DNA of 64,000 bases from Sphaerolaimus hirsutus. Taxonomy: Eukaryota > Nematoda > Chromadorea > Monhysterida > Sphaerolaimidae. A model generated the notes under the pieces. That model ran no database searches and was not told the origin of the DNA. It was given only the letters and a program-made list of their open reading frames with translations. Below are positions 21,901 through 32,500 of this stretch, in pieces (positions within the stretch are counted from its first letter, which is position 1; each line of letters starts with the position of its first letter). Where the stretch lies: positions 11,607,832 through 11,671,831 of the forward strand of contig OZ038458.1 of the NCBI GenBank assembly GCA_964036195.1, written 5' to 3'. The translations under genes were made by a program, and so were the position numbers.

Positions 21901-22740
21901 TTCACATCACTACTCTTGTGAGATGTGTGGCCCTACGACGGCGTAGGTTTATGGTGTGTTTTAAACTTCACACCAAGCAAACTTGTAATCAAGAAATGCA
22001 TCACTTCACATAAAAACTTCAATCAAACAAACTTCTCCTACTACCAAGCTAAAATTTTTCATTTTTTTACAAAAATTGCATGCTTCAATTATCATTGGCA
22101 CACTTCCAACGTGAGACATAAAAAAGTGCGAGTGCAGAGCGTCAAGTCCGCCGAGTATACCTGAACGGTGTTCGAGCTGGCGGGCTTGTCGCACTGGGGC
22201 GGGGCCGCATTCCGCACGCCCACCGGCGCCATGCTCACGGCCGTGGCTCTCCCCGTGCTGGCCGTGGCCGCCGTGGACGCGGGCGGCAGACAAGCGCCGC
22301 AGTCGCGTTGACACCGCAGCCGCACGTCCGGCCGGAACATGGGGCAGAAGCGCTCGAAGCTGCAGAACCGCCGCATGGCTAGTTCGCATTCTGCGGTGGT
22401 GTGGTGGATGCGATATATTTGCGAGAAGTTTTTGTGCGAGTGCCATTGGGCCTACACACGCTAGTTGACATCGACACCAAATGTCAACTGGTGCCGATCC
22501 CGATTCAAAGCTTACTGAGGAGTGGACGAACGACGTTCAAATGCAATCTTTGAATTAGGAACGGAACGAGTTCACATTTGGTGTCGATGTCAACTAGCGT
22601 GTGTGGGGCCATTGTATGAATACATTATGGATTTGCAATGTACCTATGTGAAATAGCTGTGCATTACCTGCTTTTATTCCTGGTAGATTGAAGACCGTGA
22701 ATCCGATCGAAAACAGACAAACGAAACTTGGCAGCTTCAT
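18791..22740 (-). CDS. secreted serpin with alternative loop exons
   Basis: Serpins trap serine or cysteine proteases by a bait loop. Seven phase-matched exons: 22740-22668 (signal peptide MKLPSFVCLFSIGFTVF), 22390-22161, 21562-21341, 21030-20671, 20590-20357, 20162-19992, then one of two last exons, 19531-19346 (A) or 18970-18791 (B). The products are 491 or 489 aa. Exon 2 encodes a Cys-rich module with Cys at 26, 34, 40, 51, 55 and 58, spaced like a ShKT-type domain. The serpin fold starts near 105 (SAFSWSLF, GNVFVSPMSVALALAM), with ANAIFAQ, VNAIYFKGDW and VHLPKFKM. The hinge GTEAAAATAF is of inhibitory type. Exon 3 and exon 4 joins are in phase 0. Intron 5 is an introner-like element whose 3' end reads CCCCCGG instead of CAG; using an AG nine bases upstream would add three codons. 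Confidence 0.93.
19105..19259. mobile_element. MITE with CACACGCTAGTTGACAT ends, copy 1
   Basis: Ends ACACGCTAGTTGACATTGAC and GTCAACTAGCGTGTG, with an internal inverted pair CCAAATGTCAACTGGT. It lies between the two alternative serpin loop exons. Closely related copies lie at 22452-22606, inside the same gene, and at 30811-30964 in the globin gene. Confidence 0.75.
19346..19531 (-). CDS. serpin alternative last exon A (Arg-P1 loop)
   Basis: Begins VNERGTEAAAATAFVMGLR and ends with a stop after EIDANVL (61 residues). Counting from the hinge puts P1-P1' at Arg449-Ala450, predicting a trypsin-like target protease (inference). The first 14 residues are identical to exon B, after which the loops diverge. 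The acceptor CTCCTGCAG and phase 0 match the donor at 19992. It has its own stop, so A and B cannot both be read in one message. Confidence 0.92.
   Translation of the reverse strand: MNERGTEAAAATAFVMGLRAAIVQKTIFRADRPFVFVIQRNDRLNVPLFVGILSEIDANVL
19597..19715. mobile_element. introner-like family copy (not an intron)
   Basis: Left CTGGTGCCAGTCCCAGACCC, right GGGACTGCCCCCAG on the plus strand, only 119 bases long. It lies antisense inside the serpin intron between exon 6 and loop exon A. Confidence 0.7.
20163..20356 (-). mobile_element. introner-like element forming serpin intron 5
   Basis: On the minus strand it starts GTGCCACTCCCAGAGCCTGT immediately after the exon-5 CAG and ends CAGGGTCTGAGAGTGCCCCC just before exon 6. 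The exons on both sides are fully serpin-like right up to it. The expected final CAG reads CGG, so either the splice site is non-canonical or the AG nine bases upstream is used. Confidence 0.7.
21083..21218. mobile_element. introner-like family copy in serpin intron 3
   Basis: Left CAGGTGCCAGTCCCAGATCC, right GGTCTGGGACTGCTCCCAG, with an AAGTGTCAAAAGTC hairpin core. It is antisense to the gene and occupies about half of the intron between exons 3 and 4. Confidence 0.65.
21604..21912. mobile_element. hAT-like MITE, TAGTGATG family, copy 3
   Basis: Ends TAGTGATGTAAAAG and TTTTCACATCACTA with the exact 8-bp duplication CTCTTGTG at 21596-21603 and 21913-21920. The interior is entirely GCGCCAAGCGCCATGGCGC-type repeats. 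It lies in the serpin intron before exon 3. Confidence 0.88.
22452..22606. mobile_element. MITE with CACACGCTAGTTGACAT ends, copy 2
   Basis: Same architecture as the copy at 19105-19259 (internal CCAAATGTCAACTGGT pair). It occupies most of serpin intron 1, between the signal-peptide exon and the Cys-rich exon. Confidence 0.75.
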
Positions 22741-25240
22741 CCTTCCACAAAATGTTGTTTTTAGAATAAATATATCGCGGTAAAACTGAATAATCACGTT
22801 AATAAATCCTATTCTGTCGGTGTGTGGGATTTTATGGTTTCTTTAAAGACGTTCAAGTGTTTCTTCTCGACGATCGCCACTTCTGTTTGTTTACCTTGCG
22901 CAGCGTCACAATCACAACAATACAAGGTGAAGGAAGTTTACAAAAATACTGCCAAAATTGTCAGGCTGGCGTTCGGCGGCAGTGTTGTAAGTTGTCCCAC
23001 TCACTAGAAAGATTAATGTGTCGTAAAGTTCGATTTTGCATGGAATGTGGTGTATTTATGTGCAACCATTTCAGTTTTGTTATCGATAGATTTTTAGTGT
23101 TGGCAATGTTTAATGCGCATAGGCATATCTTTTCACGTGTTTTGTTTGTGTGAACATAATGCCATTCAAAATTTGACGGCCGTAAATTTACATATTTACA
23201 CGAAACAGTCACTGAGGCCGTGGGATAGCATGACGCGGTGAAACGTTTTTCGGGGAAATAGGGACCATGCAGGTGTCAAATGTGATGCATAGTTGTTAAA
23301 ACGTATTTACGTTTACTCGATAAACACATATACTTGAGTACTGAGTAAACACGTTTACGTTTCCGCCAGAGAAAAATACCCGTATTCACCTTTACGCGTA
23401 CTTTTTGAAAGTACGTGAGTAGAGAAAATGTAATTACGAAAAATATAATGGGGTGCATAAAAAGCAAAAATTACTCAAACGAATTGAAACGGCTGCGAAA
23501 GTGGCAGCGGAAATTATCGAAGTTGTGACGGGTAGGGAAACCAACAACTTTTACTTTTATTTTTAATCACTTTTATCCTGGGTACAAAATCCAAAAATAC
23601 TTACTTTTACGTTTTCCCAGGGTAATAATAATGGCTTTTACATTTACTCACATTTTACACAGTGCAAAAGTATGAATACTACTACTTTACGTTTTCCGTA
23701 CTCAGGGGTGAGTAAAAATAAAATACTTTACATTTAATGTACTCAGGAGTGAGTAATAATAAAATACTTTACATTTACGCTTACTTTGAAAGTAGTTCAG
23801 TACTTTAAACAACTCTGATGGAATGTTGTGTTCTAAATATAAATACAGGTAGAGGAATAAATCTGCGTAACAAATTCCGCATTTTAATCATTGCCAATAA
23901 TTTCACTGTTTGCAACGTTATTTTGCAATTTGTTGAGATCTAATAAAAGAACATGATACCCCGTTTTTCAAGTGATAAATAAATACCGGGGGTGGCACTG
24001 CGGGGGTGGACCGCAAACACACAAACAATCCGTGACCCACTAATACAGGACCTTTTTGTTGCAATCAGTGTGTTGACAGGGTCAAAATTTCTGAAGAGGT
24101 GTCAATTTTTGTCTTTGCAACCAATTTACACACGAGAGAGCTGGAAAACGCCTTCATTCTGGTACAGCCGGTGACTTATTATGCAGTTTTGGAATGATAA
24201 AATGTTTACGACTTTGAGTTTTGAGCTTTGAAATTTTTTTGAGTTGTGATCAGTAAGCATCACTTGTCTCTGGTAATCCAATTTCGACAAATTCATCAGT
24301 TTCACTTAGTAAACAGCTCGATATTAGCACGCAAGACGAACGAACGTGTCCGTGACTCGATGCTCGAACAGAAGCATCGGGAAAGTGTACATTAGGAGGT
24401 AATTCAGTACGGGTGTACCAGCCAAGGTAAATATACAGTGAGCTATGTAAAACAGCGCCCCCAGCCCATTGCACTCATGCATAGAATAGCACTACTGGCG
24501 AACTCCGAAGGTCGAATGATGAAACGATCATGTAACAGGAAAAACGGAGGTCAAAAATGACGAGTATTGACTTTTCGTTTCACTTTTTACTTGTCTTTTT
24601 ACTTCACTTGCCACTTAAAAGTTATCTTTCTACTTTTCCACTTGCGGAATTCACCCCACGGCACTGTCCCATCGCGTTTGTTCGCAGCGTGTATCAGTGG
24701 TCGGTGTCTGGTCGGCTGCTACCATCGGAAGTGCATTTCCATGCGCTTCCCCTGCGCCCGAACCGCTGCCATTTAAATCACGCGTAACGTGCCAAACAGG
24801 TGATTTCAGTCAACGGCACCGAACGATACGGATACATGTTGGGCGGGTTTTGCGAACAGGGTTTTTTTCTTCGTGCAGATGAGACCATTTTATATTTTAC
24901 ATCTGTGTTCGTCATTGATAGCTATTGTGGTTATATTGTCGTTCAGAGTGCACAGTTCAGAGTGAAACAGCCCGGACATCCACATTCGTATGCAAAACAT
25001 GAATCAATGTTTGATTAATCACACCGTTAATTGATTCTTGGCGATTCTGCGTCTTCTCAATTCACATCAGTTCACTTCATTTCAATTCAGTTCACACAAG
25101 CCAACTCCCGTGGATTGCAGATAATCCACAGAGCCTGGGTGAGATAAAGAACTTTGATTATAATATGCAAAATACCTAGTGAACAACTACTCACAATTTT
25201 GGCTGCTGTCTGTCTAAAAAAATGTCTTGACACTTGACAG
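22741..25240. other. gene-free stretch upstream of the serpin
   Basis: No coding exon is supported. About 23285-23818 is a degenerate array of GTAAACACGTTTACG and AGTACTTTTACG motifs with ends resembling AGTTGTT and AACAACT. A similar array lies at about 53750-54165. One CACTTGCGGAATTCACCCCA sequence near 24643 looks like a lone family-B end. Confidence 0.45.
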
Positions 25241-25345
25241 TGATGTATCCAGGATTTTCGAGTGAGACTGCTTGTTTATAGAGCTTGGCGAATGAGGGGG
25301 ATCAGCCCCCCCCCCCTCTAAAATTTACCTACATAGTGACAGGAT
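25240..25345. repeat. fragment of CAGGGACGTATCC-type element
   Basis: The stretch GATGTATCCAGGATTTTCGA followed by GACTGCTTGTTTA and a C run matches the left half of the complete element at 36179-36622. Another partial copy is at about 49806-49950. Confidence 0.55.
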
Positions 25346-25620
25346 GGTGCCATTCATTTTACCATGTCATAGTCAACGATGGAAAAAACACAGAAATTGA
25401 ACACAGAAACTTATTATACCTCAAATTAACCCCCCTCAAAATGGACTGGTGAAATAATAAGCCCCCCCCTCGAAATACCCCCCTCCAGGATGATGTACAT
25501 CATGTATCCAATGTACATGGTGTATTTATTACTGCTAATTTGCATCGCAGCTGCACATAGACTGTACTAGGTTGTGTAGCTAAAAATATCTACATGTTTA
25601 TTTCAAATATATCCTGTTTG

Positions 25621-26301
25621 TAGGGTTGGCCGATGTTTTTTTTAAACGTTTTTTATTTAAAAAAACGTTGTTTTAAAATAAAAAAAACATGACGTCCGAA
25701 ATGTTTTTTTTTTTTTAAAAAACATCGGCCGAAATTTTTAGTACTAAGCACTAGGTATTTTGCAAAAATTTCGCGCGCAAGCGCGCAATTTCACACACAA
25801 ATTGACATTGGTGGTTGTTTTCATTGGTTATGTGGCATTTTTAGTATCAAAGTATCCATTTCTATATGCTACCATGGGTTAATAAGCCGTAATATGTTGC
25901 TGTAGTATATAATATTGAGGTAATGTGCTTCCATGTACCTCCACAGTGTGTAACATCACTCCCAAAGTAACAACCTCCTTTTATAACCTTGTTTGATCAC
26001 TATTCCGTGCCAAACTTTACGTGAAGTCACGAACATTCGACTATAAGGCGATATATGAACGATATGTCGACGAAAAATGGATATTTTTGACACAAATCAC
26101 CACTTATAATGCTATCCCATGGCTCCACAGACATTATATGGTCATATATAACATCACAGTGTATTGCCACTGTCTGATATACCTATATATGTTGACACAA
26201 GGTCATATCTGGGAGCTTTTAAAAAAAACGTTTTTTATTTAAAAAAACGTTAAAAAACAAAAAAACATCGAGTTAAAAAAACGTTTTTTTTTCCAACCCT
26301 A
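25621..26301. mobile_element. hAT-like MITE, TAGGGTTGGCCGATG family, copy 1
   Basis: Ends TAGGGTTGG and CCAACCCTA with the exact 8-bp duplication CCTGTTTG at 25613-25620 and 26302-26309. Subterminal A/T repeats alternate TTTAAAAAAACG and CGTTTTTTA. The interior is shared with the copy at 41364-42538. Confidence 0.9.
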
Positions 26302-26639
26302 CCTGTTTGTACGCATTTATAACCTGTTTTGGGTACGTAAATGCCTACTATTTTCCATGATCCTTACAAAACTTTCTGACGAAATAATAAACCCCCATGG
26401 GGGTATTTCGAGGTAATATGGTAGTTATAGTTCAAATCAATTCTGTAGTCTTCCATACAGTGCACATCCATTGAAGAATTTTGGAGTACTGTGTAAATTG
26501 TTGTTTCTGGGCATTTTGTTGCTGGTGTTGTGATGTTGATGTCCTCATTGTGGACATTTTTATGGACTTTTTTGACACTTGAATGAATACACAAATGTTA
26601 TGTGCGGTTAAAACATGTGCAAAACCAATATTTTATAAG

Positions 26640-26885
26640 AAAACCACTGTTTCCAGATCGAAATGCTGTAAATCAAAAATTTTTGGGGGGAAACTCGAAT
26701 TTTTTGGAGAAAAAAAAACTAGTTTTTTTAAGAAAAAAACTCAAAAAAACTCGAGTTTTTACAAAAAAACACAGAAATAAAAACAGAGTTACTCAAGTTT
26801 CTTTAAAGAAAAAAACTCAAAACACAGGTATTCATTTTCGAAAAACTCAAAACACAGAAAGTGTTTTTTTTGGGAGAACTTACCC
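26640..26885. repeat. AAAAACTC/GAGTTTTT simple-sequence array
   Basis: Degenerate AAAAAACTCAAAA motifs in direct order. It looks like the interior of another array-bearing element, but clear ends were not identified. Confidence 0.4.
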
Positions 26886-27436
26886 ATCGTTGGTCATAGT
26901 AACTGCCAGTAACTGCTGTGCATCTGAATATACATATTTTCATATACAGTGACAAGTGCACCATCCAGTGCATTTTCGGGGATTTGTGTCTACAGGGACA
27001 AATCTGCTTATAATACCATGTGTGTGGTGGGAAGATGCACACTTGGGTGCAAGATTGTTATGCAAAATTTTCAAACTTGAAGTTGCATTTCATTGGATTT
27101 TTAGGTCTCTTCAGGATGGCAGCAGAACCCTCCATCAACCCATAACTCGTCCCTGGAAGCTTGTGTAATGGTCATCCCTAATTCTTCTTCACAATGCATT
27201 GCCGTCACATGTGATGATTGCCACGAAATTAATTACATGACATTATTCACCAAATTACGTTACCATTATCTTCAAAGCATATGTTCTGCTCAGTATAGCC
27301 ATCTAACATCTAATTAGATGTGGAACAAACAACACCAGAAAAATAAATATTTACTCAACCATTTTTAGAGATTTTATCAAGAAAATATCAGATCTTTTTG
27401 GCAGAAAATCTAACCCAACTTATGGATGCCAACATA

Positions 27437-27897
27437 CCGTATTTCCTCGAAATACCCCCCCCCCCCTCGAAATACCCCCCCCCCCTCGTTTGACCCCCCC
27501 CCTCTCGGGACCACTATGAAACAATCACCCCCCCCCCCTCGAAATACCCCCCCCCCAAATTGAGTGTAAAGGGAACGTACATGACAATTACTGTAGTTTG
27601 TGTTCTGTGTACTGCAGAACACACGTTAAAACAATGTCGGTGTCACGTTAGAACAGTGTACATACCATCTACATACTAATATTAGTCTACAGAACCTTAT
27701 AAATGGCAGTTTTTGTTGCATTTTTCGACGTCTGCGTACGTTTCAGACGACAATTTCGTACTTGGTTTTCAAAAATTTTCTTGTGAAACAATAACCCCCC
27801 CCCCCCTCGAAATACCCCCCCCCTCGTTTAACCCCCCCCCTCTCGGGACCACTATGAAACAATCACCCCCCGGGGGGTATTTCGAGGAAATACGGTA
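27437..27897. repeat. element with TACCGTATTTCCTCGAAATA ends
   Basis: Left TACCGTATTTCCTCGAAATA and right GTATTTCGAGGAAATACGGT are inverted; both subterminal regions are CCCCCCCCTCGAAATAC repeats. Related pieces lie near 7827-7935, 25425-25500, 26385-26427, 35148-35515, 50458-50824, 50935-50986 and 61573-61970. Confidence 0.7.
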
Positions 27898-27920
27898 TAC
27901 CATTTTATCAGAGATTTATA

Positions 27921-28115
27921 TATACTCGGCGGACCGCAAAGTATGCGCAGAATCCTACCATAATTACATGAATAAAATCTTGTTATAAATTTCAAAATTT
28001 ATTTTTTTCCATGGTAAGAACGAAATATTATGATGAAAAACTGTATAATTTGTGGTTATTTCTTCAGATTGGTTATGGTAGGTTTCCATACTAAATGTGA
28101 TGTCTGCCGAGTATA
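27921..28115. mobile_element. MITE with TATACTCGGCGGAC ends, copy 1
   Basis: Ends TATACTCGGCGGAC and TCTGCCGAGTATA, with CCTACCATAA and TTATGGTAGG just inside. The outermost bases would fit a TA target site. Other copies are at 29220-29407 and 37900-38103. Confidence 0.7.
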
Positions 28116-29219
28116 CCGAATTATATTTCACTGGGAAATAGTGAAGAAAAATATAAAAAATATAATTTTGTATATAGTATATTTTGTGATATTCTCTGAT
28201 ATTTTACCAATATTTATCTCCCAGGATTTTTTTTCAATGCTAGTCACGAGATTCACTAAGAGGATAGAAGGGCACTCTCAATAGAAGGGTGTGCAGAGAA
28301 TAGACGGGAACCAGTGACAAAGATGAGTGTTCAAAGCTGTAAAAGTGATAATTTTGCAATGTTTTCCACTTTTAGAACTAGAAACATCATGGAGCACGTG
28401 CAGCACATGCAGTGCAAATATTTTGATGTAGATAGGGAAAAATTTATCTACCGATATACCTTATAAATAAATAGTAAATACATAGGTATTATTATTAAAA
28501 TACCTAGCACAGAAACAGGCCCTAGCCGACACGTTTGACCGCCGAGTTAATAGAAGTCATTTTTGATCAAGTTACTGCGTTAATTTTGTTCCGCACTGTT
28601 GAGCAGGCCACCTTAACTAACGCCTTATCACATTATTTAAATTAGAACTTTGCAATACCACACGTGAGCGCTGTTGAGTGTTGACCATGCAAATCAACGC
28701 ACTTTCATTAAATCGTTTGCAACTGTTTGCACGGACAAAAGATTTTCTCACATGCAAATACGGCCGGATATTCAAATACATAATTTACATAGAGACCACG
28801 TTTTCATTTACTGTATTGCACTGGCCAGAACGGTGATAAACCCCCTACCTTAAAAAACTCGGCTTCAAATTTAAACACAGCATTGCTCAGTTTCGCACAG
28901 TAAATGCAAATCGGTGCAAACGAAAGTGACTTTTTATTTCTATTGCGGTCAATTGAATTCAGATGAGTGTCCGCAAAAAACATCTTTAGGTACCTATTTA
29001 CTTTTAGAACTCTTGCCAACCCCCCGGGTTTCCTTACTTGATGTAAATAAATGCGTATGCTATGCATCCTATTGAATTTAAGCGGCTCGTGCAAATGTTT
29101 AATTAAAATGCACGCATACCTATTTATATACCTAGGTATGCTTCTCGTAAAGCACCACTCCCCATCACTGATTGCTTATGAAGTGGTGTTTGTTCAATAT
29201 TTGTTAATACATAAATAGG
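28116..29219. other. gene-free AT-rich stretch
   Basis: No coding exon, RNA gene or repeat structure that I can support. Confidence 0.4.
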
Positions 29220-29407
29220 TATACTCGGCGGACAGCGCACCTAGTTTGAAAACCCACCATAATTTAATAAAATCTTGTGATTAATTTCGTAATTAATTAT
29301 TCCATAGTAAAAACGATATATAATGATGAAAAAACTGTAAATTTTGTGGTTCATTATTCAGATGGGTTATGGTAGGTTTACATACTAAGTATGATGTCCG
29401 CCGAGTA
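29220..29407. mobile_element. MITE with TATACTCGGCGGAC ends, copy 2
   Basis: Ends TATACTCGGCGGAC and GTCCGCCGAGTA, same interior motifs as the copy at 27921-28115. It lies 150 bases upstream of the globin start codon. Confidence 0.7.
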
Positions 29408-29557
29408 CATGTGTGTACATTTTTACAATAGGTATAATCAATCAGGTATTTACTAGACTGTTAATTAGAAAAACGTGCAAGCATTCCTCCCACCGACAGA
29501 AACGAGCAGAAGTTCACTGGTGATCTAAACACAAGTGAACGAAGAAAAGCCACCGCA

Positions 29558-32500
29558 ATGGCGCTGCCGCCGTCGACGAACACCAAGAGCAATGGCAACG
29601 TGAGACGTCGGTCGAGCAGCAACGCGGCCGACTGCAGCGTCGATCGAATGCACAACGATCAGCAGAAGCCGACCGCAGTGCGAGCTGAGAGCACGATCAC
29701 GCCGCTGCCGCCCATCAACGACAAAGAGTTCGGCGCGCAGCTGGTGCCGATCCCAGACCCTGTAAAGTGAAAAGTAAAGTGTCGAATGTCATGAAAAATG
29801 TCATGCAATGTGTCAATTGTCATGACAAGTGTAAAGTAATGTGTCAATTGTCATGAAAAATGTAAAGTAATATGGCAATGGTCATGCGAAGTTAAGTAAT
29901 GAAATCTTTTCTTTTTTGTTTGTTTTAATAGACATTTTACATGACATTTGACACTTTGCTTTACACTTTACAAGGTCTGGGACTGCCCCCCCCCCGGCCG
30001 ACCTGTCGCTGAGCCCGCGCGACCGCGCGCTCGTGGCGCATAGCTACGCGCACGTGGCGCTGCGGCGGCAGGAACTGGGCGGCAAGATCTTCCACATGAT
30101 ATTCGAACAGGCGCCGGAAGCGCGCGGCCTGTTCAGGTTCGCCGACGGCCAGGAGAACGCCGACGCGGCACAGTTGGCGAAAAGTGCGAACTTCCAGTTC
30201 CACGGGCTCAGATTCGTCCAGGTGATAATCTACCAGCTGCCAGTTCCGCAAAATGAGAAGTGAAATGGCAAAGGCGAAGTAAAAGCGCAAAGGCGAAGTG
30301 AAATGGCAAGTGAAATGGCAAAGGCGAAAAAATTTCGTCTTATTTTTTACTTCGCTTTTGCGCATTCACTTGCCGTTTCACTTCGCCTTTGCGCTTTTAC
30401 TTCGCCTTTGCCATTTCATTTCTCACTTCTCATTTTGCGGAACTGGCCCCATGACATGTCTGATAACGTGGTGAAACGGCAAACAACGTGTCGCGCAGGC
30501 GCTAGAAACGTGTGCAAAGACACTGGATTGTCCGGAATCGCTGGCAGCGCTGGCCGACAACTTGGGCCGGTTGCACGGGCGTCTGGTCGGCCGCAAAGGC
30601 TTCAAAGAATACTTTTGGCACGTGTTCATCGAGGCGACCCTCTTCCACATCAGGCGATGCCTCTACACGTGGGACATTTCTGCAATGGGCGACGTTTGCG
30701 ACAAGGGTCGATTCAGCGTGGAAGAAGTCGATCGAATCGCTACCGCGCCGTGCAACAAACCCGCAAAGTTTGGCAACGGCGCCGCGTGAGTGACAGTTCA
30801 CAATGGGCCCCCACACGCTAGTTGACATCGACACCAAATGTCAACTGGTGCCGATCCCGATTCAAAGCTTGCTGACGAGTGGACGAACGACGTTCAAATG
30901 CAATCTTTGAATTGGGAAGGAAACCAGTTGACATTTGGTGTCGATATCAACTAGCGTGTGTGGGGCCAATGCGGGGCGCTGCAGATTAATGGCACTGCGT
31001 GCAATCGCGAAAACTTCGCAGGAGTCTGGCGTCCATCAAAAACGCAGCGTCCAGGTCGCAATCAGCCCATCATCTGGGAGTGTTGGCAGCCAGCAGCCAA
31101 AGCAGCACACCGCACAGCGACCGTTCCATGTCGCCGCCGGGCGCCAACGACTCCGGCGGCAACTGCGAGCACATACCGGTAGGCACGGCAAACATTGCGT
31201 TGCGCCGCTGCTCACACAATAACGATGCGATTAACATATTAAAGCATCCACGATGAACACATGCGTACCGTTTCGACCGGACCAAATGGCAAATAGAAAG
31301 CTTTGCGCGCTAAATATAAGCAAACAAGTGTGTGATGATAATCAAGAGCCCCGCGCAGGCGGCGAGCGGAAGTCACGTCGCCGGGACTGCACACCTGGCC
31401 GCGGTGCTGCGTCGCCGACGCCGGATGCCAATCCGTACGGCTCTGCGGACGGTCGCCGCCGGCAGCGGCAAGGCACAAGGTCGGTGCTCACGGATGGCTC
31501 CGAACTTTCGTCCAATTCAGGCACCGAATACACTCTTCAATTTCAAGTTCAAATACTATCTTCCCCTCCGGGGGAGAATTTACCGTATTCCGTCTAATAG
31601 AAGGGCGCCCCTCTATTATTTTCGTCAACTTTTCAGCCAATCCTTTTCAAGTTTTGCCAAGGCTTTTCAAAGTGTTACGTCACAGACATTTCATAAAATG
31701 ACGATACATAGAGTTCATTCAACATTTGATGTTAAAAAGCACAAAATCAATGAACCAAAGCCACTAAATCACAGCGTCCGCAGATAGTTTTGTTTTCAAA
31801 TGCATTTGGCACAATTCCAGCACTGTGTAGTTTCTATTGAAGACTGCCTTTTTATTTTTTTCATGGCCCAAATTGAGTCGAAAAAGTGTTTTTTCTATTA
31901 GAGAACTGCCCTTTTCTTAGAAAAAATATGGTAGCTACATATCTATCCAGCCCCCCCCCCCGAGGTTCAAATTTCAAGTTTACCTATAAAGAAAAGTTTT
32001 TTATAAATGTTCATATACCTGTTCAGACTGCCAACGCTCGAAAAACGGTCCTTCCTGAAAAGGCACTGGTTGAGGAGTAGGTAACCACCTAAACACTGAA
32101 AATGTGGCCAGTTATCAACCCCGGAAGGCAAACGAGAACCCTATGTTGACATAAAAATGCGACTACCACACAGTTTCGTTCCTACTGCCATACCGGTGGT
32201 AGCCAGAAACCCCTGGTCGCTGTGCACCGGAACTCCTCAGTGGGCAAGTGCCACAGCGCTTACTTAACCTTAATCGAGACCCCCCGCCTATGTCGCAACC
32301 GTGTCACATTCAATTTTTGTATTCATCTGCATGCTTCTAGCGTGCACATTGTTTATGGCCTTGCATGCAAAATCCCCATTTTTTTGTAAAATGGTCTCAT
32401 TTTTTAAAAATTAATGACATTTCAGAATAAGATAAAACATGAATAAAATTAGAATGCAAATTTTAATAATAATAAAATACAAATTTAGTTTAAATTTTTT

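Noticed and set aside
22006-22446. Minus-strand frame of 146 codons (His/Gly/Arg-rich).
   Set aside because: A shifted frame across the serpin Cys-rich exon; the other frame joins in phase with signal peptide and serpin exons.
25621-26301. Shared peptide frame in the two TAGGGTTGG copies (near 26021 and 42202) as a possible transposase remnant.
   Set aside because: The frame is short, differs by length changes between copies and has no DDE or BED-type motif.
31253-31597. Alternative plus-strand frame (SRRRDCTPGRGAAS) over the fifth globin exon.
   Set aside because: It looks protein-like but its entry and exit phases do not match the neighbouring exons, whereas the frame used in the model matches both.
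32060-32300. GC-richer block considered as an RNA gene or retrotransposon fragment.
   Set aside because: No cloverleaf, A/B box pair or reverse-transcriptase motif could be identified by eye.
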